From Cyanoderma ruficeps (taxonomy: Eukaryota > Chordata > Aves > Passeriformes > Timaliidae): DNA of 64,000 nt. Position 1 is the first letter of the stretch, and each line of letters begins with the position of its first letter. Position numbers and translations under genes: made by a program. Positions 52,696 through 63,963 of this stretch are shown here, piece after piece. The DNA lies in NCBI GenBank assembly GCA_008694505.1, contig VZDJ01000301.1, positions 4,769,081 to 4,833,080 of the forward strand, in the 5' to 3' direction. Under the pieces are notes generated by a model, which was given only the letters and a program-made list of their open reading frames with translations, ran no database searches and was not told the DNA's origin.

Positions 52696-55600
52696 TGGTT
52701 TAATATAGATCACAGTTTTCATCTCATAAATCTTTTATGCACTACTCCAAATTCATGCCTGATATAACTCTAATAACTTGAGCAGTATTAAGCAAGGGGT
52801 AAATTTGGTACAGTATATGAGGCAGCAAAATGAAATTCCAAGTGTGAGACCAAGGGCTTAACAAGTGGCATTTCTTACACAGTAATGTCAGAAACCTCCC
52901 CCACTGCCCACTTCTCTGCAGAAAAAATATAATCTTACGGCACTCTAACTTGTTAAGTCTTAATTCATCATTAAATGTCTGCTTCCTGTCAAAATAGCAT
53001 TTTTCTGATATTTTCTATTGCTATACATACGTAGTTTGTGTTTATTGAGTTAGTAGACGTGATCATGTTTTTGCAATCTGTTTTCACAAAAATATTTGAG
53101 CTGAAAGCAGATTATTTTTCACAAGAACAAACCTTTTAATAAGACATTCCTACAGCTTCTAGTCCTTAGCCATGGGAGCAGAGGACACAAGACTAGGAGG
53201 GATCCTCTGGGTCACAGTCACATCATAAACAGCCCTGTCGAAGGCTTGGCAAAGCCATTTTAAATAGGTGGGCATTTTGTCCCCCTACAGTAAGAAAAAA
53301 ACACTGTTCACACAGTTCACTGCTGTGATAGTTCAGTTCTTTTAACTCCCAGACCAGAGGTTCTCATGCCCAGTTTAGAACTCTGTTATCAGGCCAACAT
53401 TTCTCTATTTGCTCCTCCAGTGTCATCTGACCACTCTCCCTTTATGTGTACATGAACAATAACTACATTCCTGCTCAATTGTCATTTTGTTAGCTTAAGC
53501 GAGTCAAACTCTTTTAGTCTTCCTTTAAAATGTAATAAATCTAATGAATATAATAAAGAAAATTCTAAGGATGTCATAACCATCTTTGAAAAGGCAAAAA
53601 GTTATCAGAGCTCATACTTCAGTTAGACCTTGGCAAAATTCAGATCTTTATTAAGTCTTGTCTCCTTCCCCTCCATGACTCTGATTCTTAACATTATTTC
53701 TGGTCCTCCCAGAGTTTGTCCTCTGACCTCTGCAGGAGGTTTGGGCAATAAACTGACTTTCCAGTTGGTCTTTCAGGTTTTCTATTCTTCACTGTCTGCA
53801 ATGAGTGATCTTGGGTACTTTGGTTCTCATAGTCTTTCTTCATCTCGTCCTTCCCCCATTCTTTCCTATTAAAGAAAATTTCCATGGAATGTAATGGGAA
53901 ACTTGATAAGCATCTAAATATTATGTGATAATATAATATTCCTTAATGATAGTCTTAAAGAAACAGAGTTTTTCCCATGAAGTTCTTATATTTACACTGA
54001 TTCCTACAGAACATCTTACTTCCCTCCTATTCCTCTCCAAATGGTCTAGGACTTCTCTTCATGTGGTGTAAATGCAAAAAGAAAAATATACATACAAGAA
54101 ACTTTTGCTGATATTGGGATAAAATTTTAAAATACTTAAAGTAGTTTGAAAAAGACTGAACTCTTAACTTAAGGCATCCACACGTTTTCATAATAGTCAT
54201 GAGTAAGGACTGTCACCAAATTATAAAAGAAAAATTAGGTCTGCTTGAGTTCTAAGTCATTAGGTAAATTTGTCGACCTGGGGAGAATGTAAATCAAAGG
54301 TGTGCAGTTGATATAAATGCAATTTCCAATCAAGTGTTGAGATTTACCGAATTAAGCGGGTGTCTTCTGTGCATTGAATGAGACAGCAACCTGGACAGGC
54401 AATGCAGAGTGAAACCCCCACGATTAATTCCCTGGTGAGGTGCATCTGCAGGCTGGGTGTGGCACATGTACATTTGGAGTTTGGGACAGCATCACTGCCA
54501 GATTTCTAAATTCACATTTGCACATTTTGCTGTGCTCAGCTGGGCAGGCCATCACTCATCTGTCTGCCATGGTGCTCATGGAAACTGCACAGGGGTGTTT
54601 TAGAGCAGAACTCTCAGCTCCTGGGCAGATGCATTTGTGCACACACACAGCAAGTCAGTGTTAGGCATCAGCTTGAATGTTTGATCCATCAGAATCGTGG
54701 GCTTGTTATTTCAATACCTCCAGTATTTTGCTGCAGCTTTGCAATACAGAAATCAAGTACTGAACAGCAGTGAGTCTAATCTGGTTTGCTGTAATAACTT
54801 TAGAGATAATCCTGATGCTGGAGCACCTCAGGGCCAGTATTTAACAAATATGAGGGTGAGTAAATACCCTTTTTGGCCAGCTTTTGTCCATATTAGCATC
54901 CTAAATTTAAAAATTCAAACACATCTGGGAGAAAACTTTGAAAACTCAACAATGGAAAAAGAGTTAGAACAGAAGGTCGAGAAGAATATGTAGCGGATAA
55001 AATAAAGGTGAAAGAGCCCCAGATGAAAGCAACAGTGGGAGAACATTTTTTTTCAGATAAAGAAATTAAGATAAAGTAAGTGCAGGGCACACCATCAGAC
55101 ATCCCTCCAGCTCAGCTTAGGTCTTGATCCTCCAGTCAGAGACAGACAGCAAAGAGGAGACTTTTATTTCTGAGACTTGTACTGTTCTGTCTTTTTAATT
55201 CCCAATTAAAATAGCCTATAATACATTTCTTTTTGTAAATGAGATTTTTTATCAGGTAGCAGAACAACAAAGCACTCACACCATTAAAAATGGAAAACTG
55301 CTCATAAAGAAAAAGCATTTTATGAGTCTTCCCACAGCCAGAACTCATGCAGGAGGCTCACACACTCACCAGGCTCCATCCACTGTCATTCCCATGTTGT
55401 TGTATGGCAGAGAGGTGTTTCCTGTCTCAGCAGGTTATTGTTTAATGGGCTAATGCTTATTTGCAAGCTGAAATGCTATTGTGGAAGTTCTGTGGGGAAG
55501 CATGTTACTTGTGGGAAAAAAAAGGCCACTTCCAAAAAAAACTCCCAATCCTTGCTTAGCCTCCTGGTGATAGAGAAGGGCAACTCCACCAAGGATTTGA

Positions 55601-55912
55601 AGGGAGCTGCATCAGGCCTATATATAACTTTAGCCCTATAAGCAATAGTATGCAATATCTGCCAAGGAAAAATCATCTTGCTGCTTTATTTTTTTGTGTG
55701 ATTTGTTTAACTGGAATATAATTTTTCCCCAAAAGGGCAACCAAACCTTTTTTTTTTTTAATTTTAATCCCAGTGCTATTTGTGCATCGTCCAATTGCAA
55801 TATCTTACTCTCACAATTAAAAATAAAGCACATGATATTGTGAGAATATGTTTTATTGCTGTAAATTCTGCATCCCAAGAGCACTCTGTGACCTGGGGTT
55901 CTTTGTTGCTAG

Positions 55913-56024
55913 CTGGTGAATGAGCAACAGGAGAGCAGACCCCTCCTGAGCCCCTCCATTGATGACTTTCTCTGTGAAACTAAGCCAGAAGCTGTGGCAA
56001 GGCCTGTAACATCGAATACTGCAG
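55913..56024 (+). CDS. PEX5L: PEX5L coding exon 'LVNEQQES...SNTA'
   Basis: This exon encodes 37 residues plus one base. It opens with LVNEQQESRPLLSPSIDDFL and continues through CETKPEAVARPVTSNTA. The acceptor is ctttgttgctag (AG at 55911-55912) and the donor is GCAG|gtaaac at 56025. It enters in phase 0 and leaves in phase 1, joining cleanly to the exons on both sides. ESRPLL is a second [DE]xxxL[LI] dileucine-type motif, and SPSIDDFL is a conserved acidic/hydrophobic stretch typical of this protein. In mammals this exon belongs to the variable N-terminal part (exon 4 in TRIP8b numbering, from memory) present in the channel-upregulating 1a-4 isoform. The protein is cytosolic, a partner of HCN channels in neurons, and distantly related to the peroxisomal import receptor PEX5. 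Confidence 0.94.
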
Positions 56025-57853
56025 GTAAACAACATTCTTTACTATCCCTCACTAGAGAAAAATAGTTTTAGCTTTAGTTTTAGCTTAATTATGGCACGTT
56101 TTCGTCAAGTGATTTCTTGGTTTGCTACTGTGTGCACAAAATGACAAGGTGGCATTAAATTATAATTGCCTGACCTGTTAGAAGAAAGACTTTGTTCATT
56201 ACATTTTAGGGGAAACCTGATGTGATTCAAATCGCATCAATTCCAGCAGATCTTTGGGGCTGAAATTAGTGCAATTTGCCTAAGTCTCACAGGATGTACA
56301 CATGAGTTTGAATCAATTCTCTGTATTTGGTTTTGCAAAATTTTAACCTATGGGAAAACCCCCATTTAGTCTGGTTTTAATCAAACACATTCCTTACTCT
56401 GGAAGGATGATTTTTTTTTTTTTTTAATGAAATCTTGGATGAGATGTTAGAGAGAAAAAGCGGGGAGGTATCAAAACAATTTATCCAGGCTGAGTTCAGA
56501 TACTTTATAAGTGGAAGGATCTAATATATTTCTTACCTCCTTTGTGTTGCAATGAGGTAGCAGAGGAGGTAATAAAAACTGAGTGAATCCCAAAAACCTT
56601 TTGAATTATACTGAACTCTATTTGAAGTACATTGTCCTTTGGAAGTACTTTTAAAAATTAGCCCCCTCCTACTCAGTATCTGTGCAAAGGTAATCGATGC
56701 TGTTGAGATCAGCTGAGACACAATAATACCAGCAGAGCACTGCTGTGGCCTCTTGCTGTCTCATAAAAGGACTTGGCTTGTTCGAAGCCATTTAATTAAA
56801 ATTTATATACATGCAAATTATTAAATGAATAATTGACAGCTGAGTGATTATCTTGACATCTAATTAATACGTGTCTAAAGCAGCATGCAAGTTCTAGCAA
56901 CAAAAGCTGAAATTCTGAATTAGATGGCAATTGTAAGTAATATTTTTTCATTTTAAAAAATATAGCTGAAGATATTACAGGGATGAATGGAACAATTTCA
57001 GGTTGCTTAAGAATGGTGTTTGTTTTAAAAAGTACCTGTAATTTTATACCTGCCTTGCATACCTATCAGATTGGGGTGGGGATGTTAATCAGAGGTATTT
57101 AATAATAAAATAAAAAAATATTCTTTGAAGACTGATGAAATTCAGTGATTTCTAAGAACACAGATAAAGCACTGCAAGAGGATAATGCAAATTGATTTGC
57201 CAAAAACACCTGCCCTGTAACACGATTATAAAGAAGGAGTTTTTCTACCTTTTACATGCTACCGAAGTGTGAACGTTACTCTATAGGCAAATTTTAAAAG
57301 AAGAGCTGAAACTGAACATTCCTTTCATACTGATACAGTCCTTAATAGAAATGGCATCAGACTTTATATTCAGTATTTATGGCCCAAGGGACAAACACCA
57401 ACAGTAGAAACCATTAACAAACATCTTCATTCCTTGATGAGCCGGGTCCACCCAGGAGCCGTCTGCTCCAGCTGTTCCCAAATGATCGTGGCACAACTAC
57501 ACTGCCCTCAGCAGCTGTTACCAGGACTTAACACATCACAGGATTGAACCAAATCTTATCTAAAAGCTCAGTTGAACAGGGAACCCTCACAAAAGAGGGT
57601 TTCACCTGTGAAGGCTGTAAGACCTCAGATTTTCAGAGGAAAAGCTTTTTTTGCAAATCCACTAAACTGCACTCAGTTAAGCACTTGAAATCCCCAGGCA
57701 TATTTTAATATACTGGTCATGATCTTTCACCAGGAAATACTTACTCTAGCCAAAAGCAAACACATCAGTAATTTTCCCCCCAATTAAAACAAGTCATAAA
57801 AAGTGAGCTATTTGAATTAAAACAACATTGAATTTTAACATTTTGTCTCTAAG
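56025..57853 (+). other. PEX5L: PEX5L intron between second and third visible exons
   Basis: This intron is about 1.8 kb, gtaaac...ctctaag. It contains a dense homeodomain/POU motif cluster (56791-56870) and a T run near 56410. No other exon is seen. Confidence 0.85.
56791..56870. promoter_or_regulatory. Candidate intronic enhancer: POU/homeodomain/TALE motif cluster
   Basis: Within 80 bases lie TTTAATTAAA (56791-56800), ATGCAAATTA (56811-56820, octamer), AATTGACAGCTG (56831-56842, a TGACAG TALE-type core fused to a CAGCTG E-box), TGATTA (56845-56850) and TAATTAAT (56861-56868). This density is typical of conserved neural enhancers. Regulatory role is inference. Confidence 0.4.
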
Positions 57854-58063
57854 TATTATCAACAGGTCTGGATCTCTTGGATCTTAGTGAACCTGTCTCA
57901 CAAACCCAAAACAAAGCAAAGAAATCAGAGAATCCTTCAAGAAGTGAAGGCTTAAAAGCTTCAGCCCACAGAAAGAAGACAGAGAATCCTGACCTGATCA
58001 GTGTGGATTCTGAGCAGAAAGTCCAGGCTGTCAGAGTTACAGACAAGTCTTCTCTAGATTTAG
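57854..58063 (+). CDS. PEX5L: PEX5L coding exon 'VLSTGLDLLDL...SSLDL'
   Basis: This is a 210-nt exon, phase 1 in and phase 1 out, with donor TTAG|gtaaga at 58064. From the upstream acceptor (tttgtctctaag, AG at 57852-57853) it begins V-L-S-T-G-L-D-L-L-D-L-S-E-P-V-S-Q, matching the family's VLTTGLDLLDLSEPVSQ as I recall it. A second acceptor (atcaacag, AG at 57864-57865) would drop the four residues VLST in frame. LDLLDL resembles clathrin/AP-2 binding LLDL-type motifs. The rest (KAKKSE, LKASAHRKKTENPDLISVDSEQK, RVTDKSSLDL) is a lysine/serine-rich disordered linker and looks the most diverged part compared with mammals. In TRIP8b nomenclature this is about where the constant region starts. Identity is firm; the preferred acceptor is inferred from homology. 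Confidence 0.94.
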
Positions 58064-59140
58064 GTAAGAGTGTAGCTATTTTATCAGTGCTCCACAGCCC
58101 TGCTTAGCACAACTTTCTCCTGGCTACTATCACAAAATAATGAGCAACACCAGAATTTTTCTGCAGCACATTTCAGCACTGTAACCTTTGCTCCCCATTA
58201 TAAAGCACTTGAGCAGGTTTAAACCTTAAACACTGTGAACACATTTTACATTTTGCTTTTGCCATTATACCTATTAAGTTGCCACTAAGTGTGCTCATAA
58301 AGTTTTGAAATTTCTTTGGAGAAAGGAATTTAATCAGGGTGTGTAAAATGGTAGAAAAATCTGTAGGGGTGTGATGAGAAATTAGTAAAGGACACAAATG
58401 AGAGGCAGCGCATACTGATGTCCTTTTCAGACCTGCAGGTGTCAGAAATGCACATTTATATTTGTAAATACTGCTTTATCTATGCATAGGAGAGAAAAAA
58501 AACCATTCTTGACGAGAGACATATATTTATACAGACTGAAAAAAACAAGTCCCCAAAACAACTCAATATCCTGCCAAGCCTGATCTATCGACAAGCTTTG
58601 GAAAAGGTGAATTTGATTTAGTTCCATCCAAACTAAATTACTTGCAGTGCAACTGAGAAATTTGCAAGGTAAATGTAATTTATACCAAGGCAGCAAATTT
58701 TCCATTCATCAGCCAAGAAATTCTTTCAGAGACCTTTATCTTCAAATAGGAGCTGAACATCTGATCTTTGCAAAGTGAGTCTGACGCGACTGAATAGTAT
58801 CAGTTGCCTACATAGTCGTTTTTACATGTTAGTCTCTAAAAGAAGCTTCATTTTTACAATTTGTCTAAATTACATGCAAGTCACTGATTTTTAAGTCAAG
58901 ATTTACCCTGACATTCTGATCATGGATGCTAACAGATTTAGAAAAAATGTTGTGAATTTCCAAACATTCTTACACCATATCAACTAGTAAGGTGCACAAT
59001 ATTTCCGTATGTGGGACCTTTATTAAAATACAGGCTTTGGTGTCATTATTTTCTCTGTAACACACATTTTACAGAGGAGATAATATTTTCAGAAGCAGTT
59101 TCTTTAAAAGATTCATATTTCTCTATTCTTTATTTTTCAG
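58064..59140 (+). other. PEX5L: PEX5L intron between third and fourth visible exons
   Basis: This intron is 1,077 nt, gtaaga...tttttcag, with a good polypyrimidine tract at the 3' end. Nothing else is recognised in it. Confidence 0.88.
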
Positions 59141-59267
59141 TTGACATTCAGACACAGATAGAGAAATGGGATGATGTCAGTTTTCATGGAGACAGGAGTA
59201 GCAAGGTCCACCCTTCTGCAGAACGAACATCATCATCATCCAGAGCTCCATCTAAAGAGATTTTATG
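59141..59267 (+). CDS. PEX5L: PEX5L coding exon 'DIQTQIEKWDDV...KEILW'
   Basis: This is a 127-nt exon with acceptor ctttatttttcag (AG at 59139-59140), entering in phase 1 and leaving in phase 2. It encodes (V)DIQTQIEKWDDVSFHGDR, a serine-rich run (ERTSSSSRAPS) and KEILW, where the tryptophan codon is split with the next exon. The DIQTQ-EKWDDV-FHGDR core is a recognisable PEX5L signature. The donor ATG|gtacaa is weak: only the GT and the +3 A match the consensus. Reading through it adds about 16 residues and then stops at TAA 59317-59319. The junction gives L-V-D-I, whereas I remember mammals reading L-D-I, so one valine may be extra here. The split codon, phase and homology to the downstream exon support the splice. 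Confidence 0.92.
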
Positions 59268-59487
59268 GTACAACTTTTTGCTTTCCTTAAAAGAAAAAAT
59301 TCCAGCCCAGCTTCCTTAATTCACAGAAACGCTTGCCTGATAACAAATCATGTTATTAAACCTGTTATGATGACATTAAATGTGTTCAAGCACGTATTTT
59401 GGACAATGTATCATAAGCAAGTGCACTATAAAATGCCATTTTGCCAGCAATTTTTAATGTTGTGGAAAGTAGCAGGCGCAATTACTT

Positions 59488-59493
59488 AATAAA
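59488..59493 (+). terminator. Candidate intronic poly(A) signal
   Basis: AATAAA, followed directly by G/T-rich tggtggtgag, lies about 170 nt after an in-frame stop that would be reached if the weak donor at 59268 is not used. It could support a truncated PEX5L transcript; no direct evidence. Confidence 0.25.
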
Positions 59494-59554
59494 TGGTGGT
59501 GAGAATTCTACAGAGACATGCAGTGAAATCCTTTATTGATTTTTAAACACTAAC

Positions 59555-59632
59555 TGAGGCACAGTCTTGTGTCTTTGTCGAGCCTCAGTTTCCCTGTCTA
59601 TGAAATAGAAGAGTGAGAACACAAAGAAGGTT
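59555..59632 (+). mobile_element. MIR-like SINE fragment
   Basis: aactgaggcacagtcttgtg followed by gagcctcagtttccctgtctatgaaatagaagag matches the 'gcctcagtttcc-tc-tctgtaaaatg' part of MIR as I remember it. It is short and diverged. Confidence 0.45.
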
Positions 59633-59763
59633 CCAGGCACTTTTGATAACTGAAAGTTAATTCAGTTGAAAGAAATAACCTGATTAATCAGTGTGTGCTT
59701 GTGAACCTGAAGGACACAGGGCAGCGTGTCCCAGTGCTGAGTGTGTACATGCATTATTTCTAG

Positions 59764-59860
59764 GTCCACAGAAAACAGATCACAGTCTGAGCTGACTAAT
59801 GTCAAGAGTGCCTTGGACTCTGATTCAGCATCAGAATTAGAACTTGCACCTGCAATACAG
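59764..59860 (+). CDS. PEX5L: PEX5L coding exon 'STENRSQSELT...LAPAIQ', last visible exon
   Basis: This is a 97-nt exon with acceptor attatttctag (AG at 59762-59763) and a strong donor CAG|gtaaga at 59861. It enters in phase 2, completing the TGG tryptophan, and leaves in phase 0. It encodes STENRSQSEL, TNVKSALDSD and SASELELAPAIQ, and SASELEL is a strong match to the mammalian protein. The family then continues with an exon containing a KEQRWGS-type motif and EEEFERAKAAVE, the start of the HCN-binding core and the TPR domain. I could not find that exon between 59861 and 64000, so the gene is cut by the window edge. Everything seen here is the disordered N-terminal half; no TPR is present. 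Confidence 0.92.
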
Positions 59861-62771
59861 GTAAGAGGATTTGGAAGATCTATTAATAATAAAAAGGCAA
59901 GGAGGAACTTCCCACCGGCTAACCACTGACATTCCAGGAGAACTGTTCAAGGGATATTTTCAGGACCATCAGGGAAAGTATCTTCCCACACCTCTGAAAT
60001 AAATAGGTTATAAAATTCACTGTCAGCATCTGAAACATTCAGAGTTTAATACTGCAGTGAACTGTGACCTTCCTGTACAGGGGGAAAACTTCAAACGATG
60101 GTTTACAGCATCATCTTTTTTCCTTCCCTCCAGTTCTGAAATTCAGACTTCTAGTGGTTCCCTACCCATGTTAAATATCTATCCTTTAGGTGTCTTGGTC
60201 AGGCAGGAATCCCCAGAATTGGGGAATTGCAAAGGAAAACAGGAAGCAATCATTACCCCAATGTTCATTAGCAGTTTATCTCCACAGGTGGGGGAGCAGT
60301 GTGGTCACAGGACTTTTTCCTGCTGGAAAAGGAACACTAATACCGAGGGCTCTGGGCTAAAGGTTTGTAGATTTGCCCAATTCCACTGTTGTCTTGTGTC
60401 TTGGCCAGGTCTTGTTGGAAACAATTGCTGAGGGTTGCATGTATGTGTGCACAAACAGGTGCAAATATTTATATCTGCATTCCCATAGATCAGATGGTTC
60501 ACACACCTTCTTTGCTGCTTCTTACTTTCTAACTGAAAGACTTCAGGCATTGCCACTGGAAGGGGGAAGAGAGAGTTTTCTGGTGGATTAGCTTTTAGTT
60601 GAAAAGAGTTTTCTCACCTTCCACAGCTATTTTTAAGTCCTGGACTTCAAAAACTTTCTGTCAGATAATCTGGAAATTAATGAAAAATAATAGCCTCATT
60701 TGAAAATGGAAAAATGAGACACTATTTGCCAAATGTGTATCCTGAGTGTATATGTAGAAATAGAACCCAGTTATCAGATCCATTTTTGGGTTTTTCTTAG
60801 GAAAAAAGTGTCCTTTACTTCCCTGCCATCTTTACATTACAAAAGGGGTTTTTCCCCCTCTGGAAAGCCTCACGCTAGTTGTAATGACATCTTTCCTTTC
60901 TCTACCATAGATTTGTACGTCTTAGTAATGGAAAAGATTTATTACACAATGCCATCCACTTGAAATGGATGTTGTGTTCTCAGGTGCTTTGTCCAGCTCA
61001 TATTGAAGCACCCCTGACCCTCTTTTAGGGAGCTGTTCCAATACATCTAAATTCCAGGACATTTGTGTTCAACCAAGATGTGTGTAAGCCAAGTAGACAG
61101 GAAGAGGATTTATATGCTGTGGCTTTCTGTAAAAGCAATTACAAATGCAGTGTATCTCTACTTTACATGATCTATCTCCTTTTTATCTTCCACTAGAATA
61201 ACTGCAGAAGCAAAAATCCACATTTTTCACTCTGTTTAAGTTCAGTCAGTTGAGGGTCCATAATGTTTTGTAAAATGACTGATACTTCAAAATAAAAAAC
61301 TGTGAAGTGGAATAAGCCAACTTAAAGCAAAAAGCAGAGACTAAATTTCTTATCTGTTGTCTTGGTATATTTCATGTTTTGTTTTGGTTTGTCATAACCT
61401 GCTTGTTTCAACTTGTGATCCATTTGAGCAACAAAATGTTAAACTGTTAATTATTAATGCAGAGAAATGACCTGAAGTGAGAATGTGTTCTCATTCTGGG
61501 TAGGTTACTTGGAAATGTGGTTTTGTTCACTACCTGTTCATCCTGCTGGTACTTGGACTGTCAAAGCTGTCAGCTCCCAACACACAGGCTCATCTGTCTT
61601 GACTGAGTTCTTAATCTGCTTGCAAAAGAAATCACGTTAGGGCTTTTATCAAAGCATATGTTTTCCATACTTTGTCCTCTATAGGTCTGGTCTATCTCAT
61701 TTAAGGGTAACCTTTGCAAATGCAACACATTCTGCCATACCCTAAAGATTTCATCTTGTCAAACTTGCTGCAGCTTTCCATCAGCAGTTTCCCAATCACC
61801 TCATCACTCATCTTTGGCGTGTTAGATTTAGCTCCTCAAAGTGAAATGCTAAGTAACTAGGTCATATTTTCATTAAAACTATGCAATCTTCTTAACAAAA
61901 TCCTTTGTTTACCAGCACTCGTGCCAATACAAAATCCAAACCACAAGCTTTGAGCTAAGAAGGGAGAAATGTATTTGAAGGCTGTAATGGGCAGGTCACT
62001 GGTGGCTCTCACTGGATGTGGCTGCCTTGCTTCTCAGCATTTACATCATATTTTACATATTATTAACTCTTAAACTGCATTGACCTAAAGTATCCTTGTT
62101 CTATCTGTTTTCTGCCATTCTGAAAAGTTCCTTGTTATGCTTTTATTGGTACTGAGATATCCTACAGTGTTTGGTGGGGTGGGGGGAAGGAAGATTTTGA
62201 AGGTTTATTTTTAATCTTAAAATTATGAACTGCAGAGGGAAATAATATGTTCCATTGTCTATGCATAAAGTCTGCTCATGTTTTAACTATTTTAATATTT
62301 TAATATTTTCCTGGGAATTTTAAATATTTCATTGCTCACACAGATTATACAAAACCCCTGACATGCTAACAATCTGTGCCTAATTCTAATATGTCAGTGC
62401 TCTTAGACAAAGGTATAGTGCAAATCTTGTAAAACTTAGAGATCTCTTGTTTAAGGCAACAATATTTAGAACATAAAATTAATTCCTCACTTCTCCCAAA
62501 TAGCTACAGACTAAAGGCCCTAACTTTTCTTGGATGTGCCATTTACTCTAAGGAAATGTAGAGTTACAAGGGACAGATTTAGCTCTTGATCAGAGGCTAA
62601 GACTGTAATTTAAGCCTCTCACCAACAATTAAGGTCCAGCAGCACATAAGGAGAACACAAGTGCAGGAAACTGTGTGCAAATGCATTGGAATGGAAGGCT
62701 TTGTCCCTGAACACACATGATCAGCTCCAGCACCTCTTTGGTAGAGAGGTGAGAATGTCAAACCCCAAAGC

Positions 62772-62797
62772 TTCCATGGGGCTTTTCCATGGGGCTT
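62772..62797. repeat. Perfect 13-bp tandem duplication
   Basis: TTCCATGGGGCTT occurs twice in a row with no mismatch, each copy containing an NcoI-type CCATGG. Confidence 0.9.
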
Positions 62798-63927
62798 TTC
62801 ATTTCTGGGTGTCATGACCCACAGTACGATCTGCATTGTCTATATGCAAATACAGCTTATGTGGCTTTTGTTAATGGCCTGTTTCCCCCTCCTGCTGTTC
62901 ATTTAATGGAGGAGAAAGTCTGTTCCTGTGGGGATGATGTGGGGACAAAGTGTGCACTCTGTCGTGTGGCAGAGGAGGGGAGCTCTGTGCTTCTTGTCCT
63001 CTTCCCCCTCGCCCCCGTGCTGCCCCTGGAACCTCACGGTGCCCTTCTGCAGAGCTCGTTCTGAACATCCTCATTTACAGGGCTGTCCTTGACCTGAGGA
63101 ATGGCAGTCACTGGAAACAAATGGGTAAAGAGCAGAAGTAATCAAACGGTTTGCAGGAGCCAAGTCATAAATAATGGAAAGGCCAGGAACATAATTAGAG
63201 CCTATCAATAGAGTCCTGTGTCAAGAGAAACAAATTAAATTCTTTGATCAGATTACAGGTCCGGTTGATAAATGTTGATGTGTGATATCCTACAAGAGTT
63301 TTGAATTAATATGCCATATTCTGATTGTAAAATTGTCACCACACAATGTGAATAAAGCAGTTTTAAACAGATTAAAACTGACTAACCTGAGGTCTCAGGA
63401 GCAGTAGTTATTTACTAGGAATTGTTATCACATAGGGATTGTTCTGGGATTCCAAAAAGAAACTATGTTCTTCTGTTTTTGATCTGAAAATAGACATGCA
63501 AGCCAATTCCTCAGAAAATTTCTATATGATCCAACAGTGGAATCAAAAAAATGAAAATAAGGGATATGTAAAAAGGAGCTGGTGTTCAAGGCATCTGTAT
63601 AAATATATATTGCAATACGGTTCCTTGGAAAACCCCACATTTCAGAGCAAGAATGAGGGCTCTACTTACAACACTATGTTGGGAGGGAGCTTGAAACAAC
63701 AGGAGAGTTCCCTGTTCCCTGGGGGAAGAGGAGTGTGTAGAAGCAAACACAATTAGTGGGAGACACAAGATCATTTGATTTCTGCATAGAGAAGCAGCAA
63801 GACAGGTGCTGCAATAAAGGATTCACTTTGCTTGTCTGTATGGCTATAAAAAATCAAGAGGCAGAGTAAAATTGACACAAAATGTTTAAAATCTGAATGT
63901 TTCATATTGAGAATATTTAATATTATC

Positions 63928-63963
63928 ATGCTTTTATATCATTAAATGCCTTTATATCACTAA
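63928..63963. repeat. Imperfect 18-bp tandem duplication
   Basis: atgcttttatatcattaa is followed directly by atgcctttatatcactaa, two substitutions apart. Confidence 0.85.

Larger units (their letters stand above)
44027..55912 (+). other. PEX5L: PEX5L intron between the first and second visible exons
   Basis: This intron is about 11.9 kb, gtgggc...ctag. No coding exon is recognisable inside. It contains relics of old repeats near 45110, 49905, 51640 and 52555, a short TATG repeat with an N at 47886, and otherwise AT-rich sequence. Confidence 0.8.
59268..59763 (+). other. PEX5L: PEX5L intron between fourth and fifth visible exons
   Basis: This short intron (496 nt) has a weak donor (gtacaa) and a normal acceptor (atttctag). 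It contains an in-frame stop at 59317-59319, an AATAAA at 59488-59493 and a MIR-like fragment at 59555-59632. Confidence 0.85.

Noticed and set aside
60081..60287. Possible next PEX5L exon between tcctgtacag and cag|gtgggg, open in phase 0
   Set aside because: The translation (GENFKRWFTASS...) does not resemble the family's next segment, which should begin with a KEQRWGS-type motif, and the acceptor is poor.
61029..61083. Possible PEX5L exon GAVPIHLNSRTFVF after ctcttttag with a gtaagc donor
   Set aside because: Good splice signals but no match to the family sequence expected at this point; most likely a chance pseudo-exon.
62880..63141. Locally GC-rich stretch with two frames (91 and 63 codons)
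   Set aside because: No splice sites fitting the required phase and no resemblance to PEX5L or another known protein.
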